Origin: Thermodesulfovibrio sp. 3462-1
GTDB taxonomy: Bacteria > Nitrospirota > Thermodesulfovibrionia > Thermodesulfovibrionales > Thermodesulfovibrionaceae
NCBI RefSeq assembly: GCF_040451425.1
Contig: NZ_CP144374.1
Coordinates: 1,466,501-1,530,500, forward strand
Reading direction: 5' to 3'
Length of the DNA stretch: 64,000 nt
The position numbers and the translations under genes are program-made. This document shows positions 8,707 through 17,536 of this stretch, piece after piece; the first letter of the stretch is position 1; each line of letters starts with the position of its first letter. The notes beneath the pieces are model-generated. The model made no database searches and was not told the DNA's origin. It was given only the letters and a program-made list of their open reading frames with translations.

Positions 8707-9279
8707 TTATTTAAGAAGCTTTAGTATTGCTATTGCAAAAGCTTCTGCTGCATGAGGACCGGATGCAGTAACAATTTTCCCATCTACTGTAACATCCTGT
8801 CCTGTATATATTGCTCCTTTTGCTTTTAAAGCAGAAGCCTCTGAACTCCAGACAGTAGCTTTTCTATTTTGAAGAACACCTGCTTCAGCTAAGATTCTTG
8901 GTGCAATGCATATAGCTGCTACTACTTTGTTTTGTTTTACCGCTTCCTGAGCAATTTTTAATGCTACAGAATTATTGAAATATTCAGTTGCACCTGTTCC
9001 ACCAACAAATACAACTGCATCATAATTTTTAATATTCACATTATTAATCAATAAATCTGGTTTAACTTTTGCTCCAAGCATTCCTGTAGCAGTATGCAAG
9101 GAAGACGAAGCGATTGTAACTTTAAATCCTTTTTTTTCAAAAATTTCCTTGGGCTTTAAAAGTTCTTCATCTCTGAAGTTTTGTGAGGCAATAATCATAA
9201 GAATAATTTTACTCTTTTCAGCTAAAGCGAGATTAATTAGAATGCAGAGAAGTAAAAATCCTATAAAAAATTTTTTCAT
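8707..9279 (-). CDS. Exported DJ-1/PfpI-family protein
   Basis: This 190-residue protein has a clear N-terminal signal peptide (MKKFFIGFLLLCILINLALA, cleavage expected after about residue 20). A DJ-1/PfpI fold follows: VFVGGTGA, and the nucleophile-elbow Cys in AAICIAPRILAEAG, with ASGPHAAEAFA near the end. Family members are peptidases, glyoxalases or chaperones; most are cytoplasmic, so export is unusual. It is a single-gene unit with its own promoter at 9289-9318. Function is not assignable beyond the fold. Confidence 0.88.
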   Translation of the reverse strand: MKKFFIGFLLLCILINLALAEKSKIILMIIASQNFRDEELLKPKEIFEKKGFKVTIASSSLHTATGMLGAKVKPDLLINNVNIKNYDAVVFVGGTGATEYFNNSVALKIAQEAVKQNKVVAAICIAPRILAEAGVLQNRKATVWSSEASALKAKGAIYTGQDVTVDGKIVTASGPHAAEAFAIAILKLLK

Positions 9280-9494
9280 TATTGATAAAGAATATCAAAA
9301 TTTAATGGACTCTGTCAATTACCTGAAATCTCCTTAAGTTTTTTATTTCTTTATATTTTCTTAGCCTGTTGGCTTAAAAAGCTATGTTGAAAACTTTCAT
9401 CAAAACAGAGACAATCTTAGAAACTTTACTGAAATATTATAATTTTGCTACATTAAATAAAGAAGAATGAACACTGATGGAGGACTCTTAAAAG
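9280..9494. promoter_or_regulatory. Divergent intergenic region between PfpI-family gene and greA
   Basis: This region holds a strong minus-strand promoter: -35 TTGACA at 9313-9318, 18-base spacer, -10 TATTCT at 9289-9294, only 9 bases before the PfpI-gene ATG and with no ribosome-binding site (leaderless layout). For greA there is a TATAAT at 9438-9443 with no good -35, followed by a leader of about 45 bases with GGAGGA upstream of the ATG. The central part, about 9345-9430, shows no gene or clear hairpin. Confidence 0.6.
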
Positions 9495-9968
9495 ATGGAT
9501 AGAATTCCTATGACCCCTGAGGGTTATGAAAAACTGAAAAGTGAGCTTGACAGACTAATAAAAATTGAGCGTCCTGCAATAATAAAGGCAATTGCAGAAG
9601 CCCGTGCTCACGGCGATTTATCAGAAAATGCTGAGTATCATGCTGCTCGTGAAAAGCAATCATTTATTGAAGGAAGAATTCAAGAACTTCAGGCAAAGCT
9701 TTCCCGTGCCTATGTAATTGAGCCAGCAAAGATAAATCAAAACAAAGTTGCCTTTGGTGCAAAAGTAAAAGTGGTTGATCTTGATACAGATGAAGAAAAA
9801 GAGTTTCATCTTGTTGGTCCTGATGAAGCAGATGTAAAAAACGGAAAAATTTCAATTACTTCACCTGTAGGAAAAGCTTTAATAGGGAAGGAAGTTGGCG
9901 ATCAGGTTACCATAAAGGCTCCTGCAAGAACAATTAATTATGAAATTATCTCTATAAGCTTTGAATAA
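9495..9968 (+). CDS. greA: Transcription elongation factor GreA
   Basis: This 157-residue protein has the N-terminal antiparallel coiled coil (about 1-75) with the catalytic acidic tip: LSENAEYHAAREKQ carries the Asp/Glu pair (ARAHGDLSENAEY) that reaches the RNA polymerase active centre. The C-terminal FKBP-like domain (about 80-157) starts near AFGAKV. It stimulates RNA cleavage in backtracked complexes. It heads a plus-strand run, and its stop overlaps the pyrK start by 8 bases. Confidence 0.97.
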   Translation: MDRIPMTPEGYEKLKSELDRLIKIERPAIIKAIAEARAHGDLSENAEYHAAREKQSFIEGRIQELQAKLSRAYVIEPAKINQNKVAFGAKVKVVDLDTDEEKEFHLVGPDEADVKNGKISITSPVGKALIGKEVGDQVTIKAPARTINYEIISISFE

Positions 9969-10704
9969 GCTATTTAAGTCAAAAATAATAAGTAACGAAG
10001 CACTTACAGAGGAAATTTATTTACTATCCCTTGAATTTCCTGAGAGTATTGAAACAAAACCAGGACAGTTCTGCATTCTTAGATTAAATGAGAGACTTGA
10101 TCCCCTTCTTGGAAGACCTTTTAGCATTTTTGACCATGTACCGGGTGAAATCAAATTTTTATACAGAGTAAAAGGAAAGGGAACAAAGATACTGAGTCAA
10201 CTTAAAAAAGACCAGCTAACTATTATAGGTCCGTTTGGAAAATGGTATCCTTTCCCTCAGGGAGATTTTATAGTAATTGCAGGAGGAATCGGGCTTGCTT
10301 CAGTTTATTATCTGATTAAAAAATTTCCTAAAAAGGCACATCTTTTTTACGGAGTAAGAAATGAAAATGAGATACTCTTTTATGAAGAGTTAAAGGAGTT
10401 TGCAAAGCATGTTTATATTTCAACTGAAAAAGAAACATCATATACATACAGAGGCGTTGTTACAGAGCTATTTAAAGAAAAAGGCAAAAATTTATCCTTA
10501 CCCATTTATGCCTGCGGACCTATGGTAATGATAAAAGAACTTAAAAAGATAGTTAACGAAGCCCAACCATGTTATGTAGCTACAGAGGAGAGAATGGCTT
10601 GCGGAGTTGGTGCATGCCTTGGCTGTGTAATAGCAACAAAGCAGGGATTTAAAAGAGTTTGCACGGATGGACCTGTTTTTGAGATTAAGGAGCTTTTGTT
10701 ATGA
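9961..10704 (+). CDS. pyrK: Dihydroorotate dehydrogenase B electron-transfer subunit
   Basis: This 247-residue FAD/[2Fe-2S] protein passes electrons from PyrD to NAD+. The FAD-binding motif RPFSIFDH (about 47-54), the NAD-binding AGGIGLASVY (about 105-114) and the C-terminal cluster ligands CGVGACLGC plus a fourth Cys (about 216-238) are all present. It begins 8 bases inside greA and overlaps pyrD by 4, giving the standard pyrK-pyrD class 1B pair of pyrimidine synthesis. Confidence 0.94.
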   Translation: MNKLFKSKIISNEALTEEIYLLSLEFPESIETKPGQFCILRLNERLDPLLGRPFSIFDHVPGEIKFLYRVKGKGTKILSQLKKDQLTIIGPFGKWYPFPQGDFIVIAGGIGLASVYYLIKKFPKKAHLFYGVRNENEILFYEELKEFAKHVYISTEKETSYTYRGVVTELFKEKGKNLSLPIYACGPMVMIKELKKIVNEAQPCYVATEERMACGVGACLGCVIATKQGFKRVCTDGPVFEIKELLL

Positions 10705-11612
10705 TGCCATCCTTAGAGGTTAAAATAGGTAATGTTACTTTTAAAAATCCTGTTTTAACAGCTTCTGGCACCTTTGGATACGGACTTGAGTATTCTCAGT
10801 TTGTCGATCTCAATCTTTTAGGCGGAATTGTTGTAAAAGGGCTTTCACTACAGCCAAAACAGGGAAATCCTCCCCCAAGAATTTATGAGACTGCATGCGG
10901 AATGATTAACTCAATCGGGCTACAAAACATAGGCTTTGAAGCATTTAAGAAAGAAAAAGTTCCATTTTTGAAAAAGTTTAATACTAACATAATAGTTAAT
11001 TTTTTCGGTGAAGATCTTAATGAATACATTGAAATGGCTCGTTTACTTGATTCCCTGGAAGAGATTAATGCTCTTGAGATGAATGTTTCATGCCCTAACA
11101 AAGACAGTAAATGGAGAAGAATGGGACTGGAACCACAGCTGTTGAAAAAAGCTGTAAAGGAAGTTAGAGCCAGTACAAAAAAAACACTAATTGTAAAACT
11201 CAGTCCTCAAGGAGATGTTGCTTTAATGGCAAAAATCTGTGAGGATGAAGGTGCAGATGCTGTTTCTCTGATTAATACATTTCCTGCAATGGTTATTGAT
11301 ATAAAAACACGTAGAAGTATGTTAGGAACCTCTACAGGAGGTCTTTCAGGTCCTGCAATAAAGCCCATAGCATTAAGAGCAGTATGGGAAGCTTCACAGG
11401 CTATTAAAATTCCAGTAATTGGAATAGGAGGAATTGTTACTGCAGAGGATGCATTACAGTTTTTAATTGTAGGAGCAAGAGCTATTCAAGTGGGAACAGC
11501 TAATTTTATAAATCCTCAGTCAACAATAGAAATAATTGAAGGAATTAAACAATTTTTGATTGCAGAAAAAATAAAAGATATAAATGAAATCATCGGAAGC
11601 TTTATCCAGTAA
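10701..11612 (+). CDS. pyrD: Dihydroorotate dehydrogenase B catalytic subunit
   Basis: This 303-residue class 1B enzyme oxidises dihydroorotate to orotate with FMN. It has NPVLTASGTFGYG, the active-site loop NVSCPNKDSKWRRMG with the class 1 catalytic Cys (about 130), VKLSPQ, and the phosphate-binding GIGGIVTAEDALQFL near the C-terminus. It is coupled to pyrK. The next gene starts 29 bases before its end. Confidence 0.95.
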   Translation: MMPSLEVKIGNVTFKNPVLTASGTFGYGLEYSQFVDLNLLGGIVVKGLSLQPKQGNPPPRIYETACGMINSIGLQNIGFEAFKKEKVPFLKKFNTNIIVNFFGEDLNEYIEMARLLDSLEEINALEMNVSCPNKDSKWRRMGLEPQLLKKAVKEVRASTKKTLIVKLSPQGDVALMAKICEDEGADAVSLINTFPAMVIDIKTRRSMLGTSTGGLSGPAIKPIALRAVWEASQAIKIPVIGIGGIVTAEDALQFLIVGARAIQVGTANFINPQSTIEIIEGIKQFLIAEKIKDINEIIGSFIQ

Positions 11613-12366
11613 AATAATTACGCTTTTAACAGATTTTGCTCTAAAAGATCCTTTTGTCGGTCAGATGAAGGGAGTTATTTTAAGTATAAATCCCCATGCA
11701 AAAATAGTTGATATTACTCATGAAATTGAACCTCAGGCAGTTGAAGATGCTGCTTTTGTTCTGTATGAAAGTTTCCATTATTTCCCTGAAGGAAGCATTC
11801 ACATAGCAGTTGTTGATCCAGAAGTTGGCTCGCAGAGAAAAGCTTTAATAGTGAAATCACAGGGGCACTATTTTGTTGCACCTGATAATGGTATTCTCAG
11901 TTATGTTTTAAAAGAGCCTTTTTATGCCGTGTGCATTGAAAATGAAAGGTATTTTTTAAGAAAAAGTCCTACTTTTCAGGGTAGAGATGTTTTTGCCCCG
12001 ACTGCTGCATGGCTTTCAAAGGGTATTGAAATAAATGAATTTGGAAGCCCTGCAAAGGATATTAAAGTCTTCAAAACTCTTTATGATACTGAAAAATCTG
12101 ATGATAAAATTGTCGGTAAAATAGTTTATATTGACAGATTCGGTAATGCGATAACCAATATAAAACCAGAAGGTAAAAAAATAAGACAAATAAAAATTAA
12201 GGAGTTAATACTTCCAGTGGTAAGCTTTTATTCACAGTATCCCCATAAACCTGCAGCTGTTATAAACAGTGATGGATTTATTGAAATATTCATTTACATG
12301 GGTAATGCTAAAGAAACTCTAAACTTAGAGAAAAAACAGACTGTGGAGGCTTTTTTAGATGGATGA
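11584..12366 (+). CDS. SAM hydroxide adenosyltransferase (DUF62 family)
   Basis: This 260-residue protein belongs to the fluorinase/chlorinase/DUF62 family. The members found in ordinary bacteria and archaea split S-adenosylmethionine with water to adenosine and methionine. Family blocks seen are ITLLTDFALKDPFVGQMKG, DITHEIEP, VVDPEVGS, APDNGILSYV and GRDVFAPTAA, with a C-terminal barrel around IDRFGNAITNI. Its physiological purpose is unclear. The family start is usually at the ITLLTDF block, so the first 12 residues (overlapping pyrD) may be an extension; no better start codon lies between. Confidence 0.9.
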   Translation: MKSSEALSSKIITLLTDFALKDPFVGQMKGVILSINPHAKIVDITHEIEPQAVEDAAFVLYESFHYFPEGSIHIAVVDPEVGSQRKALIVKSQGHYFVAPDNGILSYVLKEPFYAVCIENERYFLRKSPTFQGRDVFAPTAAWLSKGIEINEFGSPAKDIKVFKTLYDTEKSDDKIVGKIVYIDRFGNAITNIKPEGKKIRQIKIKELILPVVSFYSQYPHKPAAVINSDGFIEIFIYMGNAKETLNLEKKQTVEAFLDG

Positions 12367-13222
12367 AGTTGTAAAGGGATTAATAAAGGATGAGCATGTT
12401 TTAGTTGTAGCAACGATCTGCACAGAAACAGTTGAGTATGCAAGAAAAATTCATGATACCTGGCCCACAGCAACTGCAGCTATGGGAAGGGTTATTGCGG
12501 GAAGTCTTCTTTTAGCATCAACACTTAAGGACAGACAAAAGGTAATGATTCAGATAAAGGGTGACGGACCGCTTAAAGAGGTTGTTGCTGAGGCAGACTT
12601 TCTTTACAGAGTTCGTGCCTATGTTAAAAGACCTCATATTTATATGGGATTGAAAAATGAAAAAATTGATGTGGGAAGAGCAATAGGTAAAGGTTTTTTA
12701 AATGTAATAAGAGACCTCGGGTTAAGAGAATACTACCAAAGCAGTGTGGCACTTCAAACAGGTGAGATTGCAAGAGACCTTGCCTATTATTTGAATGTTT
12801 CTGAACAGATTCCTTCAGCAGTCTCTCTTGGAGTTTATGTAGAACCAGACAATTCAGTTAAGGCTGCAGGTGGATTTATGATTCAGACAATGCCTGAAAC
12901 AAAAGTTGAGATAATTGATTTTCTTGAAAGAAAGCTTTCTCAAACTCCATCAGTTTCATCAATGATACTGCAGGGAATGGATTGTCTAAAAATTCTTGAA
13001 GAAGCCGTAGGACTTCCCATTGAGGTTATTCATAGAGGCACTGTGGCATACTTCTGTCCATGTACAAAAGATAGAGTTATCAGTGCAATTGTTACTCTTG
13101 GAAGAGAAGAAATTCAAAAAATGATTGATGAAGGTGAAACAGTTGAGGTTGAATGCTATTTCTGTAAGAAAAAATATAAGGTAACAGTAGAGGAATTACA
13201 GAGTCTTCTCAGGGAGATTTAA
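12359..13222 (+). CDS. hslO: Hsp33 redox-regulated chaperone
   Basis: This 287-residue cytoplasmic holdase is activated by oxidation. The zinc-binding redox switch is intact: CPC in AYFCPCTKDRV (about 231-241) and CYFC (about 262-265). The N-terminal core carries the conserved ATAAMGRVIAGSLL and KAAGGFMIQTMP segments. Its start overlaps the preceding gene by 8 bases, and its 3' end overlaps the convergent LigD-PE gene by 14. Confidence 0.95.
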   Translation: MDEVVKGLIKDEHVLVVATICTETVEYARKIHDTWPTATAAMGRVIAGSLLLASTLKDRQKVMIQIKGDGPLKEVVAEADFLYRVRAYVKRPHIYMGLKNEKIDVGRAIGKGFLNVIRDLGLREYYQSSVALQTGEIARDLAYYLNVSEQIPSAVSLGVYVEPDNSVKAAGGFMIQTMPETKVEIIDFLERKLSQTPSVSSMILQGMDCLKILEEAVGLPIEVIHRGTVAYFCPCTKDRVISAIVTLGREEIQKMIDEGETVEVECYFCKKKYKVTVEELQSLLREI

Positions 13223-13625
13223 GTTTCAGTTTAAAATTATAATCAGCAAATCTGTCCTTTTTCTTAATAAAAAGCCACTCATCTGATTTTCCTTTAAGTT
13301 TCACCAGAACAAAGTTTCCTTTTAGAATCTCACCTTCCATAAAAATCTCCCACTGCCCCTCTTCAGGAGAGCCTTTTACAGTGCTGTAACTGCCTTTATC
13401 CCAGATATAGACTTCTCCAGCTCCATACTGCCCTTCAGGAATAACACCTTCAAAATTACCATACTCCAGTGGATGATCTTCCACCTGAATTGCAAGACGC
13501 TTCTGCTGAGGATTCATTGAAGGACCTTTTGGAATTGCCCATGATTTGAGTACTCCATCCTTTTCAAGTCTTAAATCAAAGTGAAGCTTTTTTGCATGAT
13601 GCTCATGGACAACAAAATAAGGCAT
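13209..13625 (-). CDS. Stand-alone LigD-type 3'-phosphoesterase domain protein
   Basis: This 138-residue protein consists only of the PE domain that in Pseudomonas LigD trims 3' ends during non-homologous end joining. It shows FVVHEHHAKKLHFDLRLE with the catalytic His/Asp residues, WAIPKGPS, DHPLEYGNFEGVIPEGQYG and the terminal KGNFVLVKLKG. No ligase or polymerase domain is fused, and no Ku gene is in the window. Free PE proteins occur in archaea and some bacteria. It is the last gene of the long minus-strand run. Confidence 0.9.
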   Translation of the reverse strand: MPYFVVHEHHAKKLHFDLRLEKDGVLKSWAIPKGPSMNPQQKRLAIQVEDHPLEYGNFEGVIPEGQYGAGEVYIWDKGSYSTVKGSPEEGQWEIFMEGEILKGNFVLVKLKGKSDEWLFIKKKDRFADYNFKLKLKSP

Positions 13626-13633
13626 GCCCCCTC

Positions 13634-14806
13634 CTATTTCTTCGCAAAAATTCTTTTAATAACCATTGTGGCATAGGAGCCTCTTGGAAGAATAAATCCG
13701 AGAATGAGTTTCTTTTTACCTTGGTAAACTTCATCATCTTCAATTTTATACTGTATCTTCGGAATAACAAGAACTACTCTGAGAACTGATTTAAAAAATG
13801 ACTGCCTTATTTTTTTAAGATTAAACTGTGCAGGTCTTATCTGCCTTTCTGAAAGTATCTCATTGTATATTTCTTTAACAACAGTATCTGATATTTCTGT
13901 TTTTGAAGAAGCTAAAGGAATTTCCAGGTTCTTAAAATATTCGAAATTTTTGTCATCAATTTCATCAAAAAATATGTATTCTCCCGCGATTCCTTTATGA
14001 TAAAGGAGATTCTCCGGAGGTAATAACCTTTTTATAAGTCTTCTTACTGTTTCATTCCAGATAAAGCTTTGATAGGCAGCAAAAAACATTGACATTTCTT
14101 CTTTTGGAATTTTTTGCAAGGGCAAAATATAATCCTTTGGATGCTCTTTAAGATATGTGAATGTAAATTTTTCAAACTTTGTTTTTGCTAAGCTCAGGCA
14201 GATACTCCAATTTCCCCAGTTTTCAAAAATCTTTCTTTTTCTTTCCTTTGCTAATTTTTTATCTTCAGGATATATGTGAGTAAGATAAATTTTGAGTGCA
14301 CCATTGTAGTGACCTTTAACGATTTTTTCAGCAATAAATCCCTGATCTGGATCATAGCTTCCAAAACGCTGATCATCAAAGTAGTTTATAAATCCTTGTG
14401 TTTTAACTTTTTCTATGCGTGGGATGATAAGATCAATCATTTTTTCTGATATTGCTCTTACAGTTAGTTTAAACACATTGTAATCAATCAGCAGTGGAGT
14501 CATTGGTTGGTCTGAAAATCCAACATGTTTGAGTTCAAAATGGTCTTCTTTTAAATCAATTTTACGAGGCAGATTCTTTATTGTTATAAACTGTTCTGTA
14601 ATGCCGTGTCTGTCTTTTTTACCACCATAGGAGATGTTGTCCAGGGGAATTTTCAACTTTCGTGCAATTTTTTTTAATAGATCAAAGGTATTCCATCCTA
14701 TCTTCTTTAAAATAAAAACATTGTATGGACCTTCTTCTTTCAATGGTATTGAACTTATCTCTTTTACAATGAAGTCTTCAGGTTTTACTTTAATTTTATA
14801 CGTCAT
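13634..14806 (-). CDS. truD: tRNA pseudouridine(13) synthase TruD
   Basis: This 390-residue enzyme isomerises U13 of tRNA(Glu). The catalytic Asp lies in the GGKKDRHGITEQ motif (about 60-71), and the family signature NYFDDQRFGS is at about 140-149. The TRUD insertion domain follows, and the C-terminal GFILPRGSYATMVIKRI is typical. The Lys/Glu/Ile-rich composition fits a thermophile. It sits 10 bases after the RluB-family gene, so two pseudouridine synthases are neighbours. Confidence 0.95.
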   Translation of the reverse strand: MTYKIKVKPEDFIVKEISSIPLKEEGPYNVFILKKIGWNTFDLLKKIARKLKIPLDNISYGGKKDRHGITEQFITIKNLPRKIDLKEDHFELKHVGFSDQPMTPLLIDYNVFKLTVRAISEKMIDLIIPRIEKVKTQGFINYFDDQRFGSYDPDQGFIAEKIVKGHYNGALKIYLTHIYPEDKKLAKERKRKIFENWGNWSICLSLAKTKFEKFTFTYLKEHPKDYILPLQKIPKEEMSMFFAAYQSFIWNETVRRLIKRLLPPENLLYHKGIAGEYIFFDEIDDKNFEYFKNLEIPLASSKTEISDTVVKEIYNEILSERQIRPAQFNLKKIRQSFFKSVLRVVLVIPKIQYKIEDDEVYQGKKKLILGFILPRGSYATMVIKRIFAKK

Positions 14807-14816
14807 TTTTTGAATT

Positions 14817-15554
14817 TTATTTTTGAGCCTTTTTGATTAACCCAGCTTTCTTTTTTAATTCCTCTATTTCCTCTTTTGTCAATGCCCGGTACTCACCTGG
14901 TTTAAGTTCTCCTAATTTAATACCGTCAATGGAAATTCTTATAAGTCTTATCACAGGATGTCCTACTCTTTCAAGCATTTTACGAATCTGTCTTTTTCTT
15001 CCTTCATGAAGTGTGATTTTAATCCAGGAGTTTGCCTTAAGTTTTTTGATAAAATTGACACTCACAGGAATTGCAAGTTTTCCCTCAATTTTTATACCTT
15101 TTCTCAGTTTTTCAATTGTTTCAGGTTCAATTATTCCATCAACTTTTACCAGATAGGTTTTTTCAATCTCTGAACTTGGATGCATTACACGATATGCAAG
15201 CTCTCCATCATTGGTAAGAATTAGTAAACCTTCAGAGTCATAGTCAAGCCTTCCAACTGGATAAACCTTGAATTTAATACCTTTTAAAAAATTTTTTATT
15301 GTTAGTCTTCCCTGTGGATCAATTAGTGAAGTTATTACTTTTCTCGGCTTGTAAAAGGCATAATAAACTTTTGGCTCAGGTCTTATGAGAAGTTTTCCAT
15401 CAACCTTTATGTAGTCTTTTTCAGGATCTGCCTTCTGTCCAAGTTGAGCAATCTGACCATTTACAGTAACTCTTCCTTCTTTAATTAATTCTTCTGCTTT
15501 TCTTCTGGAGGCAATTCCAAAGTCAGAAAGAATTTTTTGCAATCGCTGCATCAT
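14817..15554 (-). CDS. rluB: RluB/RsuA-family rRNA pseudouridine synthase
   Basis: This 245-residue protein has an N-terminal S4 RNA-binding domain (QRLQKILSDFGIASRRKAEELI, shown in part) and a catalytic domain with the Asp in VGRLDYDSEGLLILTNDG (about 100-117). The C-terminal EGRKRQIRKML motif is also typical. It modifies 23S (RluB) or 16S (RsuA) rRNA; length and context do not decide which. It follows the SurA-like gene by 3 bases. Met1 and Met2 are adjacent, so the exact start is uncertain by one residue. Confidence 0.9.
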   Translation of the reverse strand: MMQRLQKILSDFGIASRRKAEELIKEGRVTVNGQIAQLGQKADPEKDYIKVDGKLLIRPEPKVYYAFYKPRKVITSLIDPQGRLTIKNFLKGIKFKVYPVGRLDYDSEGLLILTNDGELAYRVMHPSSEIEKTYLVKVDGIIEPETIEKLRKGIKIEGKLAIPVSVNFIKKLKANSWIKITLHEGRKRQIRKMLERVGHPVIRLIRISIDGIKLGELKPGEYRALTKEEIEELKKKAGLIKKAQK

Positions 15555-15557
15555 AGA

Positions 15558-16511
15558 CTAATCCATAATTTCAATATAAGCTCTCTGACGAAGTCCTCTT
15601 ATCCAGAGCTTATATTCCTTTTTGAATTTTTCATCTTCTAAAAGATTTCTTACATAATTTACAAGCTCTTGCGAGCCTTTGCTGAAACAGACTCCATCAA
15701 GCTTAAAAATAAAAACTCCATGCTCTGTCATCATTGGTTCGCTTATCTGCCCTACGCTCATTTTTGAAAAAAGGTTCGAAAGTTCTGGGGCAATTTCATT
15801 TTTTTTCAAAAGACCGATTGCTCCTCCTAATTTGGCTGATACATCCTCACTCAGCTGAGAGGCAACTTTGCTAAAAGATTCTCCCTGAATAAGTCTTTTA
15901 AAAATTTCATTGATTTTTGCCTTCAATTCCTCTGTATTTTCTCTTTTTTTGATAACTATCTGACTAACATAGTATCCATCATCAACACAACTTAATTCAG
16001 GATGAGCTTTGATGTATCCATTTATCTCAGCATCAGTAACAACGATTTTGCTCCTTACAAGAGAGTTCAATGCTCGCCCAATTATTATCTGTTCCTTAAG
16101 CATCTTTTTGTAATCATTAAGGGTCATACCTTCCTTTTTAAGGGTTTCTATGAAACCTTCATCAGTGAGATTGTATTTTTTCTTTATATCATTTATTGCT
16201 CCCTCTATCTCACTATCACTAACAAAAATTCCATATCTTTCTGCTTCCTCAATCTGAAGTTTTGTATCAATAAGTTTTTCAAGGAATTCTTCCTCATGAG
16301 CTTTGAAGTATTTGAATTTTTCATCGGGATTTAATGCTTTAAAATCATCCTTTGCATTGAACTCCATAAATTTGTAAAGTTCACTCCATGTAATAACTTC
16401 TTTATTAACCACAGCTACTATTTTGTCAACAAAAAATTTATTTTCCTCTGCCCAGCCTGATTCAATTAAGAAAATCAGTGATAAAATAAAAAAAACAAAA
16501 AATTTGAGCAA
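15558..16511 (-). CDS. Periplasmic SurA-like peptidyl-prolyl isomerase/chaperone
   Basis: The product is an exported protein of about 317 residues with a SurA N-terminal chaperone domain (VDKIVAVVNKEVITWSEL onward) and one parvulin domain (about 180-285, with SQIVIK, LSEDVSAKLGGAIGLL and GVFIFKLDG). The reading frame extends to 16544, but the better start is TTG at 16511. It is preceded by AAGGAGG at a suitable distance and begins directly at the signal peptide LLKFFVFFILSLIFLIESGWA. This also removes an overlap with hypE. It probably escorts outer-membrane proteins, matching lptD in the same run. Confidence 0.88.
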   Translation of the reverse strand: MLKFFVFFILSLIFLIESGWAEENKFFVDKIVAVVNKEVITWSELYKFMEFNAKDDFKALNPDEKFKYFKAHEEEFLEKLIDTKLQIEEAERYGIFVSDSEIEGAINDIKKKYNLTDEGFIETLKKEGMTLNDYKKMLKEQIIIGRALNSLVRSKIVVTDAEINGYIKAHPELSCVDDGYYVSQIVIKKRENTEELKAKINEIFKRLIQGESFSKVASQLSEDVSAKLGGAIGLLKKNEIAPELSNLFSKMSVGQISEPMMTEHGVFIFKLDGVCFSKGSQELVNYVRNLLEDEKFKKEYKLWIRGLRQRAYIEIMD

Positions 16512-16537
16512 TTTTAACTCCTCCTTAACCCTTAAAT

Positions 16538-17536
16538 TTAACATATTCTTGGTAATTGCTCTCCCGGAAGCATATCAACTATTCTTGTGCCTCCAATGGA
16601 TGTTTTAAGTAAGACTTTACCACTCTCACCAGTCACCTCTCCAATTATAGCAGATTCCTCTCCGAAAGAGTGAGATTTCATTAATTCAATTATTTTATCA
16701 GCCACACTGGATTTCACAATAGCTATAAAAATTCCTTCATTTGCCACATAGAGAGGGTCAAGCCCTAATAGTTCACAGGCTCCTTTAACAGTATCATGAA
16801 GGGGAATCATATTTTCATAAATTAAGATGTCTTTACTTGATTCAAGAGCCAATTCTTTAAGTGTTGTTGCCACTCCGCCACGGGTTGGATCACGCATTAC
16901 TTTAATATAGGGAGCAAATTCTTTTAAAATTTCTGATATTAATCCATTTAAAGCCCTTGAGTCGCTTAGCACAGGAGGATCAAAAACAAAGCCGTTCCTT
17001 TCAGTCATCACAGCAATTCCGTGATTTCCAATAGAGCCACTTATTATGACTTTATCTCCAACTTCTATTTTAAAAGGTGAAAGCTCAATTCCTTCTGGAA
17101 CTATGCCAATGCCTGAGGTGTTTATAAAAATTCCATCACCCTTTCCTTTGTCAACTACCTTTGTATCTCCTGCAACTATTTTTACCCCTGCTTTTTTGGC
17201 TGCATTTGAGATGCTATTTAAAACTCTTTCAAAATCCGATATTGGGAAGCCTTCTTCAAGAATAAAACCAACAGTAAGATAAAGAGGAATAGCACCAACA
17301 ACAGCAAGGTCATTTACTGTTCCATTAATTGCAAGGTCTCCAATGTCTCCACCAGGGAAAAATATGGGAGAGACTGTGTAGGAGTCAGTTGTTATTGCCA
17401 GTTTTCCTGAGTGATTAATGGAGACTATAGCAGAATCCATTAAAGAATGTAGCTCAAATACAGGAGCAATATATTTTTTTATAAGCTCATGCATAAGCTT
17501 TCCACCACTTCCATGTCCAAGAAGAATTCTATCCAT
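16538..17536 (-). CDS. hypE: HypE, hydrogenase cyanide-ligand maturation protein
   Basis: This 332-residue PurM-like ATPase dehydrates the thiocarbamate on its own C-terminal cysteine to make the CN ligands of the [NiFe] centre. It begins MDRILLGHGSGGKLMHELI, has the ATP-binding TTDSYTVSP and DPTRGGVATTL motifs, and ends PRIC with Cys332 as the modified residue. It overlaps the preceding lipoprotein gene by 8 bases. hypC, hypD and hypF are not visible, and hypA/hypB lie at the other end of the window, so the maturation genes are scattered. Confidence 0.96.
   Translation of the reverse strand: MDRILLGHGSGGKLMHELIKKYIAPVFELHSLMDSAIVSINHSGKLAITTDSYTVSPIFFPGGDIGDLAINGTVNDLAVVGAIPLYLTVGFILEEGFPISDFERVLNSISNAAKKAGVKIVAGDTKVVDKGKGDGIFINTSGIGIVPEGIELSPFKIEVGDKVIISGSIGNHGIAVMTERNGFVFDPPVLSDSRALNGLISEILKEFAPYIKVMRDPTRGGVATTLKELALESSKDILIYENMIPLHDTVKGACELLGLDPLYVANEGIFIAIVKSSVADKIIELMKSHSFGEESAIIGEVTGESGKVLLKTSIGGTRIVDMLPGEQLPRIC

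Noticed and set aside
8714-8746. Inverted repeat AGAAGCTTT/AAAGCTTCT at the 3' end of the PfpI-family gene
   Set aside because: It has a 15-base loop and no T-run, and it lies inside the coding sequence, so a terminator call is not supported.
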